This document shows positions 9,113-17,113 of a DNA stretch of 64,000 nucleotides, one piece after another. The DNA is from Paraburkholderia ultramafica (GTDB lineage: Bacteria; Pseudomonadota; Gammaproteobacteria; Burkholderiales; Burkholderiaceae). Location: assembly GCF_902859915.1 (NCBI RefSeq), contig NZ_CADIKK010000003.1, positions 248,001-312,000 of the forward strand, given 5' to 3'. Numbering within the stretch: the first letter of the stretch is position 1; each line of letters starts with the position of its first letter. A model generated the notes under the pieces. That model had not been told where the DNA came from. It was given only the letters and a program-made list of their open reading frames with translations, and ran no database searches. Position numbers and translations under genes: made by a program.

Positions 9113-10636
9113 ATGAAATCACAGTTATCCAGGCAGACAGCCGGGTCGCGAGTCGCGAAGGCTGGCGTGACGGTGATCTTCGCGGCCGTGCTGTCGGCTT
9201 GCGCGAACTACGCCGGCATCTCGAGCGACAAGCAGATGGCGCAGCCGCAGACCTACGCGACTCAACAAAGCATCCCGCAGGACGACGGTCATTGGCCGGC
9301 AGCCGATTGGGCCGACCAGTTCGGCGACGCGCAACTGAAGGCCTTGCTCGCGGAGGCGCTGAAGGGCAATCCGTCGGTCGAACAGGCCCGGGCTCGGGTC
9401 GCCGCGGCCGCCGCGTACAGCGACACCGCGAAGGCCAGCACGATGCCGCAAGTCGGCGCGACGTACTCGTTCACGCGACAGCAGTTTTCGAGCACCGCAC
9501 TCGTGCCGCCGCCGTACGCCGGTTCGTGGCAATCGGAGAACAAGGGGCTGCTGTCCGCTTCGTACGATCTCGACCTGTGGGGCAAGAATCGCGAAGCGCT
9601 GAAGGCTTCGCTGTCGCAATTGCAGGCGAGCCGCGCGGACGAGGAGGTCGTCAAGCTGTCTCTCACGTCGGCCACGGCCCGCGCGTATAACCAGCTGGCA
9701 CGGCTCTATGCGTTGCGCGACATCGCGCAGCAGGAAATCACGCAACGCGAGCAGATCGATCGCATCACTGCCGGGCGTATCGCCAGCGGTCTCGACACGC
9801 AAGTGGAACGCAAGACCGCGCAGGCCAATCTCGCCACCAGCCGCGCAACGCTGGCCGCGCTCGACGGCAGCATCCTCACGACCCGCTATCAGCTCGCGGC
9901 ATTGCTCGGCGCCGGGCCGGATCGTGGTCTCGCGATCACGCGGCCGGCGCTTGGCGTCGGCGATGAAGTACGTCTGCCGGACAATCTGCCCGCCGATCTC
10001 GTGAGCCGCCGCCCTGATCTGGTCGCCGCGAAATGGCGCGTGGACGCATTCACGCACGACGTGAAAGAGGCCAAGGCCGAGTTCTATCCCGACATCAATC
10101 TGAGCGCGGCGATCGGACTCGACGCGTTCGGCTTCGGCCGTTTCCTGAACGCGGCGAGCCGCACCGCATCGGTCGGCTCGGCGATTCATCTGCCGATCTT
10201 CGACGGCGGCCAGTTGCGCGCGCAATTGAAGGGACGTTATGCCGACTTCGATTACGCGGTCGCCACTTATAACCAGACGCTCGTCACCGCGCTGTCCGAA
10301 GTCGCGACGCAACTCGCGCAAATCCGTTCGACCGACCAGCAGCTCGACGACGCCCAGGCCGCGCAGGACGCCGCCCGCAGCGCCGACCAGTTGGCGCTGA
10401 CGCAGTACAAGGCCGGCCTCGCGAATCAGCTGACGGTGCTGAACGCCGACACCACCGCGCTCACCGCCGACCAGCAGGTCGCGAACCTCAGGATGAACCG
10501 GCGCGATCAGCAGATCGCGTTGGCCGCGGCGCTCGGCGGCGGTTATGTCGACAGCGCCGATTCCGGCGCGTACGGCAAGGCAGCCACGCCAGTCGCCTCG
10601 GCAGCCAGCACCCAACCCGTCGTCGCCGCGCGTTGA
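9113..10636 (+). CDS. Outer-membrane efflux lipoprotein, NodT family
   Basis: A 507-residue TolC-like outer-membrane factor. The signal ends in a lipobox (FAAVLSAC, Cys about 30), so the protein is lipid-anchored. Two repeated OEP domains form a trimeric channel through the outer membrane and periplasm; seen here are WPAADWADQFGDAQLKALL at the start, the turn motif RRPDLVAAKWRVDA, and IHLPIFDGGQL. ATG 9113 is chosen over 9068 because it begins the signal peptide and lies directly after the operator. It is the first of three structural genes (channel, adaptor, pump) and is spaced 42 bases from the adaptor gene. Confidence 0.9.
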   Translation: MKSQLSRQTAGSRVAKAGVTVIFAAVLSACANYAGISSDKQMAQPQTYATQQSIPQDDGHWPAADWADQFGDAQLKALLAEALKGNPSVEQARARVAAAAAYSDTAKASTMPQVGATYSFTRQQFSSTALVPPPYAGSWQSENKGLLSASYDLDLWGKNREALKASLSQLQASRADEEVVKLSLTSATARAYNQLARLYALRDIAQQEITQREQIDRITAGRIASGLDTQVERKTAQANLATSRATLAALDGSILTTRYQLAALLGAGPDRGLAITRPALGVGDEVRLPDNLPADLVSRRPDLVAAKWRVDAFTHDVKEAKAEFYPDINLSAAIGLDAFGFGRFLNAASRTASVGSAIHLPIFDGGQLRAQLKGRYADFDYAVATYNQTLVTALSEVATQLAQIRSTDQQLDDAQAAQDAARSADQLALTQYKAGLANQLTVLNADTTALTADQQVANLRMNRRDQQIALAAALGGGYVDSADSGAYGKAATPVASAASTQPVVAAR

Positions 10637-10678
10637 AACGCGATCGCGACACTTTCACATCTGTCAGGAGCCACCAAA

Positions 10679-11926
10679 ATGAACGATACGATCAACACCG
10701 GCCGCACGACGGTGGAAGCGGACCCGGTCCCACAAGCGCAGGAGCAGCCCGCCACGAAGCGCAAGCTGCTGCTCGCGTTGCTGGCCGCCACCGTCGTGGT
10801 GGCGGGAGCGGCCTACGGCGCGTACTACTTCACGGTGGGCCGATATCACCAGTCCACCGACGACGCGTACGTCAGCGGCAACCTCGTGCAACTGACGCCG
10901 CAGGTGAGCGGCACGGTGGTCGCGGTGAACGCCGACGACACGCAGATCGTCAAGCAGGGCGCGCCGCTCGTCACACTCGATAACGCCGACGCGAAAATCG
11001 CGCTGGGCGATGCGGAAGCGACACTCGGCCAGACCGTGCGGCAGGTCAGCGGCCTCTACGTGAACAACGATTTCTATGCGGCGACCGTCGCGCAGCGCGA
11101 GTCGGATCTCGCGCGCGCGAACGACGACCTGAAGCGCCGCCAGGCGGTGGCCGAGACGGGTGCGGTATCCGGCGAGGACATCGCGCATGCCCGTGACGCG
11201 GTCAGCTCGGCGCAGGCCGCGCTCGACGCCGCGCGCCAGCAGGCCGAGGCCAACCACGCGCTGACCGACCGCACGTCGATCGAGCAGCATCCGAACGTGC
11301 AGGCCGCCGCGTCGAAAGTGCGCGACGCCTATCTGAACTACGCGCGCAACACGTTGCCCGCGCCGGTGACAGGTTACGTCGCGCGGCGCTCGGTGCAGGT
11401 CGGCCAACGCGTCGCGCCGGGCACGCCGTTGATGGCGATCGTGCCGCTCGACGGCGTCTGGGTCGATGCGAATTTCAAGGAAGGCCAGCTCAGGCACATG
11501 CGCATTGGCCAGCCAGTCACACTGTCCGCCGACGTGTACGGCTCGGGCGTCAAGTATCACGGCCGGGTAGTGGGCTTCTCGGCGGGGACGGGCGCCGCGT
11601 TCGCCGTGTTGCCCGCGCAGAACGCCACCGGCAACTGGATCAAGATCGTGCAGCGGCTGCCGGCGCGGATCCAGCTCGATCAAAACGAACTGAACGCGCA
11701 TCCGCTGCGGATCGGGCTGTCGATGCAGGTCGACGTCGACACGCGCGAAGAGTCGGGCGCGCAGCTCGGCGCGGCGGTCAGCACCTCGTATCGCACCGAC
11801 GTATTCGCGCAGTACGGCGCCGACGCGGATGCGGAAATCGCCCGGATCATCGAGCAGAACATGCCGGCCAGACGCGAGCTTGCAGCAGGCACGAAGCAAA
11901 AGAACACAGCGCGCAAAGCGGGTTGA
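10679..11926 (+). CDS. EmrA-type periplasmic adaptor (membrane fusion protein)
   Basis: A 415-residue HlyD/EmrA-family adaptor linking the inner-membrane pump to the outer-membrane channel. After a cytoplasmic head and one membrane span (about 28-49) it shows the lipoyl/barrel-sandwich start TDDAYVSGNLVQLTPQVSG, a coiled-coil hairpin (about 115-210), and the second half APVTGYVARRSVQVGQRV. The family motif DGVWVDANFKEGQL is present. The ribosome binding site is AGGAG. A partial half-site (ATCTGTCAGG) in front recalls the MarR palindrome but is degenerate. The C-terminal tail is longer than in E. coli EmrA. Confidence 0.9.
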   Translation: MNDTINTGRTTVEADPVPQAQEQPATKRKLLLALLAATVVVAGAAYGAYYFTVGRYHQSTDDAYVSGNLVQLTPQVSGTVVAVNADDTQIVKQGAPLVTLDNADAKIALGDAEATLGQTVRQVSGLYVNNDFYAATVAQRESDLARANDDLKRRQAVAETGAVSGEDIAHARDAVSSAQAALDAARQQAEANHALTDRTSIEQHPNVQAAASKVRDAYLNYARNTLPAPVTGYVARRSVQVGQRVAPGTPLMAIVPLDGVWVDANFKEGQLRHMRIGQPVTLSADVYGSGVKYHGRVVGFSAGTGAAFAVLPAQNATGNWIKIVQRLPARIQLDQNELNAHPLRIGLSMQVDVDTREESGAQLGAAVSTSYRTDVFAQYGADADAEIARIIEQNMPARRELAAGTKQKNTARKAG

Positions 11927-11963
11927 AGCGGCAGTCGCGCGAGCCGGCTTTTTTTCGTGCATT

Positions 11964-11981
11964 TAACTGACAAGTCAGATC
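11964..11981 (+). promoter_or_regulatory. MarR operator copy 3
   Basis: TAACTGACAAGTCAGATC contains the perfect CTGAC-AA-GTCAG palindrome (11967-11978), 28 bases before the start of the pump gene. It matches copies 1 and 2 at most positions, so the pump gene may have its own repressible promoter inside the cassette. Confidence 0.65.
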
Positions 11982-12008
11982 GTTTTGCCTTCCTCGACAG
12001 GTGATGTA

Positions 12009-13571
12009 ATGAATGGATCGGGTAACGTAGCGACACTGCCACCGTTGACGGGCGGCAAGCTGGTACTGGCAACGCTTGCCGTGGCGCTCGCCACGTTCAT
12101 GAACGTGCTGGATTCGTCGATCGCGAACGTGGCGATTCCGACGATCGCCGGCAACCTGGGCGTGTCGGTGGACGAGGGCACCTGGGTGATCACGCTGTTC
12201 GCCGCCGCCAACGCGATCGCGATTCCGTTGACCGGCTGGCTCACGCAACGGGTCGGGCAGATCAAGCTGTTCGTGTGGGCGATCCTGTTGTTCGTGCTGT
12301 CGTCGTGGCTGTGCGGGATCGCGCCGAATCTGCCGGTGCTGCTCGCCGCGCGGATCGTGCAAGGGGCGGTGGCCGGCCCGTTGATCCCGCTGTCGCAAGC
12401 GATTCTGCTCGGCTCGTATCCGAAGGAAAAGAGCTCGCATGCGCTGGCGTTGTGGGCGATGACCGCGACCGTCGGCCCGATTGCCGGCCCGGCGCTCGGC
12501 GGCTGGATTACCGACAGCTACTCGTGGTCGTGGATTTTCTACATCAACATCCCGGTGGGCCTGTTTGCCGCCGGCGTGACCTGGGCGATCTACCGCACTC
12601 GCGAGACGCCCACCAAACGCTTGCCGATCGACAAAGTGGGGCTGATCTCGCTGATCGCGTGGGTCGGCTCGCTGCAGATCATGCTCGACAAGGGCAAGGA
12701 TCTCGACTGGTTCAACTCGCCGGTGATCGTCGCGTTGACCGTGTTCGCGACAATCAGCTTCGCGTTCTTCGTGATCTGGGAGTTGACCGAAAAGAATCCG
12801 ATCGTCGATTTGACATTGTTCGGAAAACGAAATTTCCTGGGCGGCACGATTGCAATTTCAGTGGCGTACGCGGTGTTTTTCTCGAACCTCGTGCTGTTGC
12901 CGCAATGGATGCAGGAGTACCTGAACTACCGCTCGGTGGATGCGGGTCTGGCGACCGCGCCGCTCGGCATCTTTGCGGTGGTCCTCGCGCCGGTGATGGC
13001 GAAGATCATGCCGAAATCGGACGCGCGGGTCCTCGCGACGCTGGCATTCCTCGGCTTCGCTGGGGTGTTCTTCATGCGCTCGCAGTACACCACGGGGGTG
13101 GATACGTGGACGCTCGTTTTGCCGACCCTGTTGCAAGGGATTCCGACCGCGCTCTTCTTTGTGCCGCTGACCGCGATCATTCTTTCCGGCTTGTCGGCGG
13201 ACAGGATTCCGGCCGCGGCGGGTCTGTCGAACTTCGCGCGGGTGTTTGCCGGCGCGGTGGGGACGTCGCTGGCGTCGACGGGATGGAACGATCGGACGAT
13301 CATCCATCACGCACGGCTGGCCGAGCAGACGAGCGTCAATAATCCGACCTTCACGTCCGCTCTGGACTCGTTGCACAGTTCGCTGGGCGGCAGTTCGGCT
13401 CAGGCGATGGCGTACTTCGAGCACTCGCTGAACACGCAGGCGGCGATGCTTGGATTGAACGATATTTTCTGGCTGTCGGCGGTGATCTTCGTGTTGATCG
13501 TCCCGCTGATCTGGGTGACCAGGCCGGATCGCGCCAGCGCGGCTGCGGCCGCCGGGGCCGGTGGACATTGA
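12009..13571 (+). CDS. EmrB/QacA-type (DHA2) drug:H+ antiporter
   Basis: A 520-residue major facilitator with 14 predicted membrane spans. It carries DHA2 motifs: LDSSIANVAIPTIAGNLGVS (motif D1/TM1), the TEEGTWVI-like DEGTWVITLFAAANAIAIPL, and the proton-coupling motif C region IAGPALGGWI. With the upstream EmrA-like adaptor and NodT-like channel it forms a complete EmrAB-TolC-type pump that expels hydrophobic drugs or aromatic acids to the outside. ATG 12009 is chosen because AGGTGAT lies eight bases upstream; the frame from 11985 has no such site. Confidence 0.9.
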   Translation: MNGSGNVATLPPLTGGKLVLATLAVALATFMNVLDSSIANVAIPTIAGNLGVSVDEGTWVITLFAAANAIAIPLTGWLTQRVGQIKLFVWAILLFVLSSWLCGIAPNLPVLLAARIVQGAVAGPLIPLSQAILLGSYPKEKSSHALALWAMTATVGPIAGPALGGWITDSYSWSWIFYINIPVGLFAAGVTWAIYRTRETPTKRLPIDKVGLISLIAWVGSLQIMLDKGKDLDWFNSPVIVALTVFATISFAFFVIWELTEKNPIVDLTLFGKRNFLGGTIAISVAYAVFFSNLVLLPQWMQEYLNYRSVDAGLATAPLGIFAVVLAPVMAKIMPKSDARVLATLAFLGFAGVFFMRSQYTTGVDTWTLVLPTLLQGIPTALFFVPLTAIILSGLSADRIPAAAGLSNFARVFAGAVGTSLASTGWNDRTIIHHARLAEQTSVNNPTFTSALDSLHSSLGGSSAQAMAYFEHSLNTQAAMLGLNDIFWLSAVIFVLIVPLIWVTRPDRASAAAAAGAGGH

Positions 13572-13580
13572 GTGTGGAGG

Positions 13581-13602
13581 CGGGCGGCATGACGGCCGCC
13601 CG
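13581..13602 (+). terminator. Hairpin between convergent genes
   Basis: A perfect eight-base stem (CGGGCGGC/GCCGCCCG) with a six-base loop lies ten bases after the pump gene and before the convergent kfrA-like gene. There is no T-run, so it may act as a weak or Rho-assisted terminator. Confidence 0.4.
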
Positions 13603-13691
13603 TCGATGTGGTCTGGCGGTTGGCGCAATCGTGCGCGCCAGATGATCGCGAAGGCGGCGACCATCGCACGCCCGGTCGCAGCGGGCAAACA

Positions 13692-14753
13692 TCAGCGCTT
13701 CTGATTCGGCGAGCGCTTGACGAACGGGCCGCCTGAAAAATCAATCGACGCGCGGCCCTGCGGGACCGCCTTCGTGCGGGGACGGCGAGCAGGGCGGCCC
13801 GGCGCAGATTCAGTTCGCGCCGTTTCCAGATGCCGCGACATCGTCTCCAGACGTTGGCGAAGCAGGTCCGCCGACGCAAGCCTCCCGGCAAGCAACGCGT
13901 CCTTCTCCGACAGCTGCGCGTCCATCACCGCACACCGGGCTGTTGACGCCCCCAGTTCAGCCTTCGCAGTGGCGAGCCCATCCCGGAGAGCGTCACGCTC
14001 CGACCGATGCTCAACCTCCTGCAACGTGATCCGTTCATTGGCAGTTTGAAGCTCCTTGCGGGCACGGCTCGCCGCCGTCCGTTCGCTTTCAATCTCAAGC
14101 AGCGCCCGCTTTTCAGCCGCCGCCAGCCGCTGTTCGTTCTGAGCGTGCGATCGACGCAGCTTCGCCAGCTCTTCGGCGAAATCGCGTCGTGCGTCCGCCA
14201 GAGCGGCGGCGCCCGCCGCGATCTCGTCCTTCGACGCCGCCAGTTGCCCGGTCAGCATGTCGTTGGCGGTCTGAAGCTCGACGAGGCGCGCTTCAAGCCC
14301 GCTGATCTGCTGGCCAAGCGTGGCGACACTGCCCGCGGCCTGTTCGGCTTGCAGCGACGCGTCGTTGCATTGCGATTCCATCGCTTGCGCCTGCTGGCGT
14401 GCGGCAGCGATTTCAGCCTGCGCATCCTGCCTGAACACGTCCAGCGCGGCGGTCGCGGCGTCGTTCGAGAGCCGCCACAGATTGGCCGCCAGTTCGCCGG
14501 CCGCCGTTGCGACTTCGGGCGGCAGGTCCGGGCGTCCCACATCGACCCGGGTCTTTTCGCGCACCTCGACCCAGAACTCGCGCAGCGCCTTGGCCGGCGC
14601 GCTCATGCTGCCTTTGCGCACGAGCTGGTACAGCCGGTTCGCAGTCGGCGTCTCGCCGTACCGGAAGAACATCAGCGCGCAAACCTCTCGATACAACGCC
14701 TGCGTGTCTTGCGCGCGTTCGCGGACAGCCTCAATGTCGGATTCGAGTGTCAT
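13692..14753 (-). CDS. KfrA-like coiled-coil DNA-binding protein
   Basis: A 353-residue protein. The N-terminal ~110 residues resemble the KfrA_N DNA-binding domain (ALMFFRYGETPTANRLYQLV, a helix-turn-helix for replicon-region genes). Residues about 110-310 form one long coiled coil rich in Ala, Glu, Arg and Gln. The C-terminus is basic (RPARRPRTKAVPQGR). KfrA proteins on broad-host-range plasmids are autoregulators that bind long palindromes and polymerise through the coiled coil. Here the gene is divergent from a tyrosine recombinase, with two perfect palindromes in the 161-base gap. No plasmid partition or replication genes are nearby, so this is a chromosomal or integrated-element homologue. 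Confidence 0.8.
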   Translation of the reverse strand: MTLESDIEAVRERAQDTQALYREVCALMFFRYGETPTANRLYQLVRKGSMSAPAKALREFWVEVREKTRVDVGRPDLPPEVATAAGELAANLWRLSNDAATAALDVFRQDAQAEIAAARQQAQAMESQCNDASLQAEQAAGSVATLGQQISGLEARLVELQTANDMLTGQLAASKDEIAAGAAALADARRDFAEELAKLRRSHAQNEQRLAAAEKRALLEIESERTAASRARKELQTANERITLQEVEHRSERDALRDGLATAKAELGASTARCAVMDAQLSEKDALLAGRLASADLLRQRLETMSRHLETARTESAPGRPARRPRTKAVPQGRASIDFSGGPFVKRSPNQKR

Positions 14754-14784
14754 GGGCGTTGGGACAGGTCAAAAGACTGTGTTG

Positions 14785-14801
14785 ATAATACAACGTATTA
14801 T
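14785..14801. promoter_or_regulatory. Palindrome 1 between kfrA-like gene and integrase
   Basis: ATAATAC-AAC-GTATTAT is a perfect inverted repeat with seven-base arms, 32 bases upstream of the kfrA-like start codon. It sits in an AT-rich patch in otherwise GC-rich DNA and is a likely operator of the kfrA-like protein. Confidence 0.6.
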
Positions 14802-14829
14802 GCGAATAACGCTACATGCGGCAAGCTTT

Positions 14830-14859
14830 TACACGACATTAGTACTATAATGTCGTGTA
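14830..14859. promoter_or_regulatory. Palindrome 2 between kfrA-like gene and integrase
   Basis: A perfect 12-base inverted repeat (TACACGACATTA/TAATGTCGTGTA) with spacer GTACTA. A perfect -10 hexamer TATAAT (14846-14851) reading toward the integrase is embedded across the spacer and right arm, so a protein bound here would cover the integrase promoter. Confidence 0.7.
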
Positions 14860-14914
14860 CAGTCTATGACTGTCTTGTCTGGTGTTTTCCTCGCAATCCT
14901 GGAGTGCCTGAACC

Positions 14915-16135
14915 GTGTCCAATGCCCAGCTCGCCACCGTGCAGCCCGTCGAGTCGCTCGCCGTTCCGGAAAGTCTCGATGGCCGCGACGGCACCAATCG
15001 CGGCGCGATCGAGAATTCGCAGCTGTCGGCCCGCAACGATCTGGATGCCGTGCGCGCGTGGCTGTCGAACTACGCGGACACGAAGACGACCTTCGACAAC
15101 TACCGCAAGGAAGCCGAGCGGCTGCTGCTGTGGGCCGTCGTGCAGCTCGGCAAGCCGCTGTCGTCGTTGACGCACGAGGATCTGCTGGGATTCAAAACGT
15201 TTCTGGTCGATCCGCAGCCGGCGAGCCGCTGGGTGTCGGTCAACGGCGGAAAATATCCGCGCGGCGACGAACGCTGGCGGCCGTTCAACGGGCCGCTGTC
15301 GCCGGCCAGCCAGCGTCAGGCGCTGATCATCCTGAACGCGATGTTCACGTGGCTGGTCAACGCCGGGTATCTGCGCGGCAATCCGATGGCGCTGTTGCGG
15401 CAGCGCGCCAGGCGCTCGGCGCCACGGGTGACGCGCTATCTGTCGACGTCGCTCTGGGATGAAGTGAAGCTGTTCGTCGAACAACTGCCGCAGGAAACCG
15501 ATGCGCAACGCGCCTACTACGCCCGCTGCCGCTGGCTGACCACGCTGTTCTATCTGCAGGGCATGCGGATTTCCGAAGTCGCCGGCGGCCAGATGGGCAG
15601 CTTTTTCAGAAAGCTCGGCGCGGACGGCAACGATCAATGGTGGCTGGAAACGCTCGGCAAGGGCGACAAGGAACGGATCGTTCCCGTTTCAACCGAACTG
15701 GTTCAGGAGTTGCGAAGCTATCGGACACTGAATGGTCTCGCCGTCCTGCCCACCCGGTCCGAGGAAACCCCGCTCGTCATTCCGTTCAAGGGCAGAAACC
15801 GTTGCCTGTCCCGTTCCGCGATCCATGATGCGATCAAGGGCATCTTCGGCGGCGCAGCGTCCTGGCTGCGCGCGCGAGGTCCGGAGTTTGCCGACCGCGC
15901 CGATGAACTCGAACGGGCGTCGGCTCACTGGCTTCGGCACACCGCCGGCTCGCATCAGGCCGATGGCGGCGTCGATCTGCGCACCATCCGTGACAATCTC
16001 GGGCATGTGTCGCTTAACACGACCAGTCTTTATCTGCACACGGAAGATGATGCGCGGCATAAGGAGACGGTTAAGCGCCACCGGATGAATTGGAGTGTGC
16101 CCGAAACTAACGACGGTGACGCTGGCGATGCTTGA
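14915..16135 (+). CDS. Tyrosine recombinase/integrase (XerC/D-like)
   Basis: A 406-residue site-specific recombinase. An N-terminal SAM-like core-binding domain (about 44-165) precedes the catalytic domain. Catalytic residues are visible: R218 (QGMRISEV), Lys in LGKGDKER (249/252), H338-x-x-R341 (HWLRH), H364 (LGHVS) and the nucleophile Y373 (SLYLHT). The start is GTG 14915, within 60 bases of palindrome 2. Genes of this size paired with a divergent kfrA-like gene occur elsewhere in Burkholderiaceae (from memory). There is no tRNA gene or attachment-site duplication in view, so its DNA target is unknown. Confidence 0.88.
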   Translation: MSNAQLATVQPVESLAVPESLDGRDGTNRGAIENSQLSARNDLDAVRAWLSNYADTKTTFDNYRKEAERLLLWAVVQLGKPLSSLTHEDLLGFKTFLVDPQPASRWVSVNGGKYPRGDERWRPFNGPLSPASQRQALIILNAMFTWLVNAGYLRGNPMALLRQRARRSAPRVTRYLSTSLWDEVKLFVEQLPQETDAQRAYYARCRWLTTLFYLQGMRISEVAGGQMGSFFRKLGADGNDQWWLETLGKGDKERIVPVSTELVQELRSYRTLNGLAVLPTRSEETPLVIPFKGRNRCLSRSAIHDAIKGIFGGAASWLRARGPEFADRADELERASAHWLRHTAGSHQADGGVDLRTIRDNLGHVSLNTTSLYLHTEDDARHKETVKRHRMNWSVPETNDGDAGDA

Positions 16136-16166
16136 TTGACCGGCATGCCTGTTGACCGGCATGCCT
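16136..16166 (+). repeat. Two 15-base direct repeats forming a hairpin
   Basis: TTGACCGGCATGCCT occurs at 16136-16150 and again at 16152-16166, beginning at the end of the integrase gene. Because GGCATGCC is its own complement, the two copies can pair as an eight-base stem with an eight-base loop and may act as a terminator. Recombinase recognition is another possibility. Confidence 0.6.
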
Positions 16167-16540
16167 ACGGATAATCACCAAACCGCGACGTCGGCTCGCT
16201 CACCGTCGACGGCGCCGTATAACCCGGCACGTTCGCGCGAAACGGGCCGGACTAGTCCCCACCCGTCGCAACCGCCCCACCAACCCGCCAATCTCGCCCC
16301 ATTGCCCGCTAGAATGGCCGCCTTTGCGCGCTTCGGGCGCGCCACAAGGCAAAATACAGGTTTTGCGCGCGCCGCAGGCGCCGCGACTCCGGATGAATCA
16401 CGCGCCGGCGGCAGGCATGCCGACGGCCTCCGCAAACCTGCACGACAGCGGCCTGGGCAAGCCCAGCAAGGCTTCGCGGCCGCTCGCGTGCGGCGCGGTC
16501 AGGACAGCTCGTCCTTTAACAGAGCACCTCAGGAGCATTT
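16167..16540. other. Intergenic region, about 370 bases
   Basis: This stretch holds the upstream region of the DUF2760/Hsp70 operon. The long plus-strand frame across it is Arg/Pro/Ser-rich and looks like a shadow. AGGAG at 16529-16533 serves the DUF2760 start. No other feature was seen. Confidence 0.5.
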
Positions 16541-17113
16541 ATGACCGATTCGAACCCGTCCTTCCTCGGCAGGATTTCCCTTGCCGTCGGCACCTTTTTC
16601 AGCATTCTCGGCGATGGCAATTTCGCCGCCAGCGTGCTGCGTCTGCGTCATGGCGGTGCAACCGCGCCGATGCCGGCGCCCGCCGCCCCGGCACCTGCAC
16701 CCGCGCCGCGACCGGCGCCCACGCTGAAAGAAGCCCGCCCCGACGCCGCGCTGCAACTGCTCGGCCTGTTGCAACGCGACGCGCGCTTCATCGATTTCGT
16801 CGAAGAAGACATCAAGAACTACAGCGACGCCGACATCGGCGCCGCCGCGCGCCTCGTGCACGACGGCTGCCGCGCGACGCTGCGCGAGCATTTCACGATC
16901 CGTCCGGTGCGTGACGAAGCCGAAGGCAGCCGCGTCACGCTGGCCGAAGGTTTCGACGCGAGCTCGATCCGCCTGACCGGCAACGTCGTCGGCAAGGCGC
17001 CGTTCAACGGCAGCATCAGTCATCGCGGCTGGCGCGTCGACGAAGTCCGTCTGCCGAAGCTCACGGACAGTCATAACGCGAAAGTGATCGCACCGGCGGA
17101 GGTGGAACTGTGA
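16541..17113 (+). CDS. DUF2760 protein
   Basis: A 190-residue protein with a hydrophobic N-terminal stretch (FLGRISLAVGTFFSILGDGN), a Pro/Ala-rich linker (about 45-65), and a conserved C-terminal domain beginning ALQLLGLLQRDARFIDFVEE. This last part is the DUF2760 signature as I remember it. The function is unknown. It overlaps the next gene by four bases and is always, in my recollection of Burkholderia genomes, the first gene of an operon with two Hsp70 homologues, so it is probably their dedicated partner or membrane tether. Confidence 0.75.
   Translation: MTDSNPSFLGRISLAVGTFFSILGDGNFAASVLRLRHGGATAPMPAPAAPAPAPAPRPAPTLKEARPDAALQLLGLLQRDARFIDFVEEDIKNYSDADIGAAARLVHDGCRATLREHFTIRPVRDEAEGSRVTLAEGFDASSIRLTGNVVGKAPFNGSISHRGWRVDEVRLPKLTDSHNAKVIAPAEVEL

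Noticed and set aside
16152..16544. 130-residue plus-strand frame between integrase and DUF2760
   Set aside because: Low-complexity Arg/Ser/Pro composition and no ribosome binding site for its start. Treated as untranslated upstream region.
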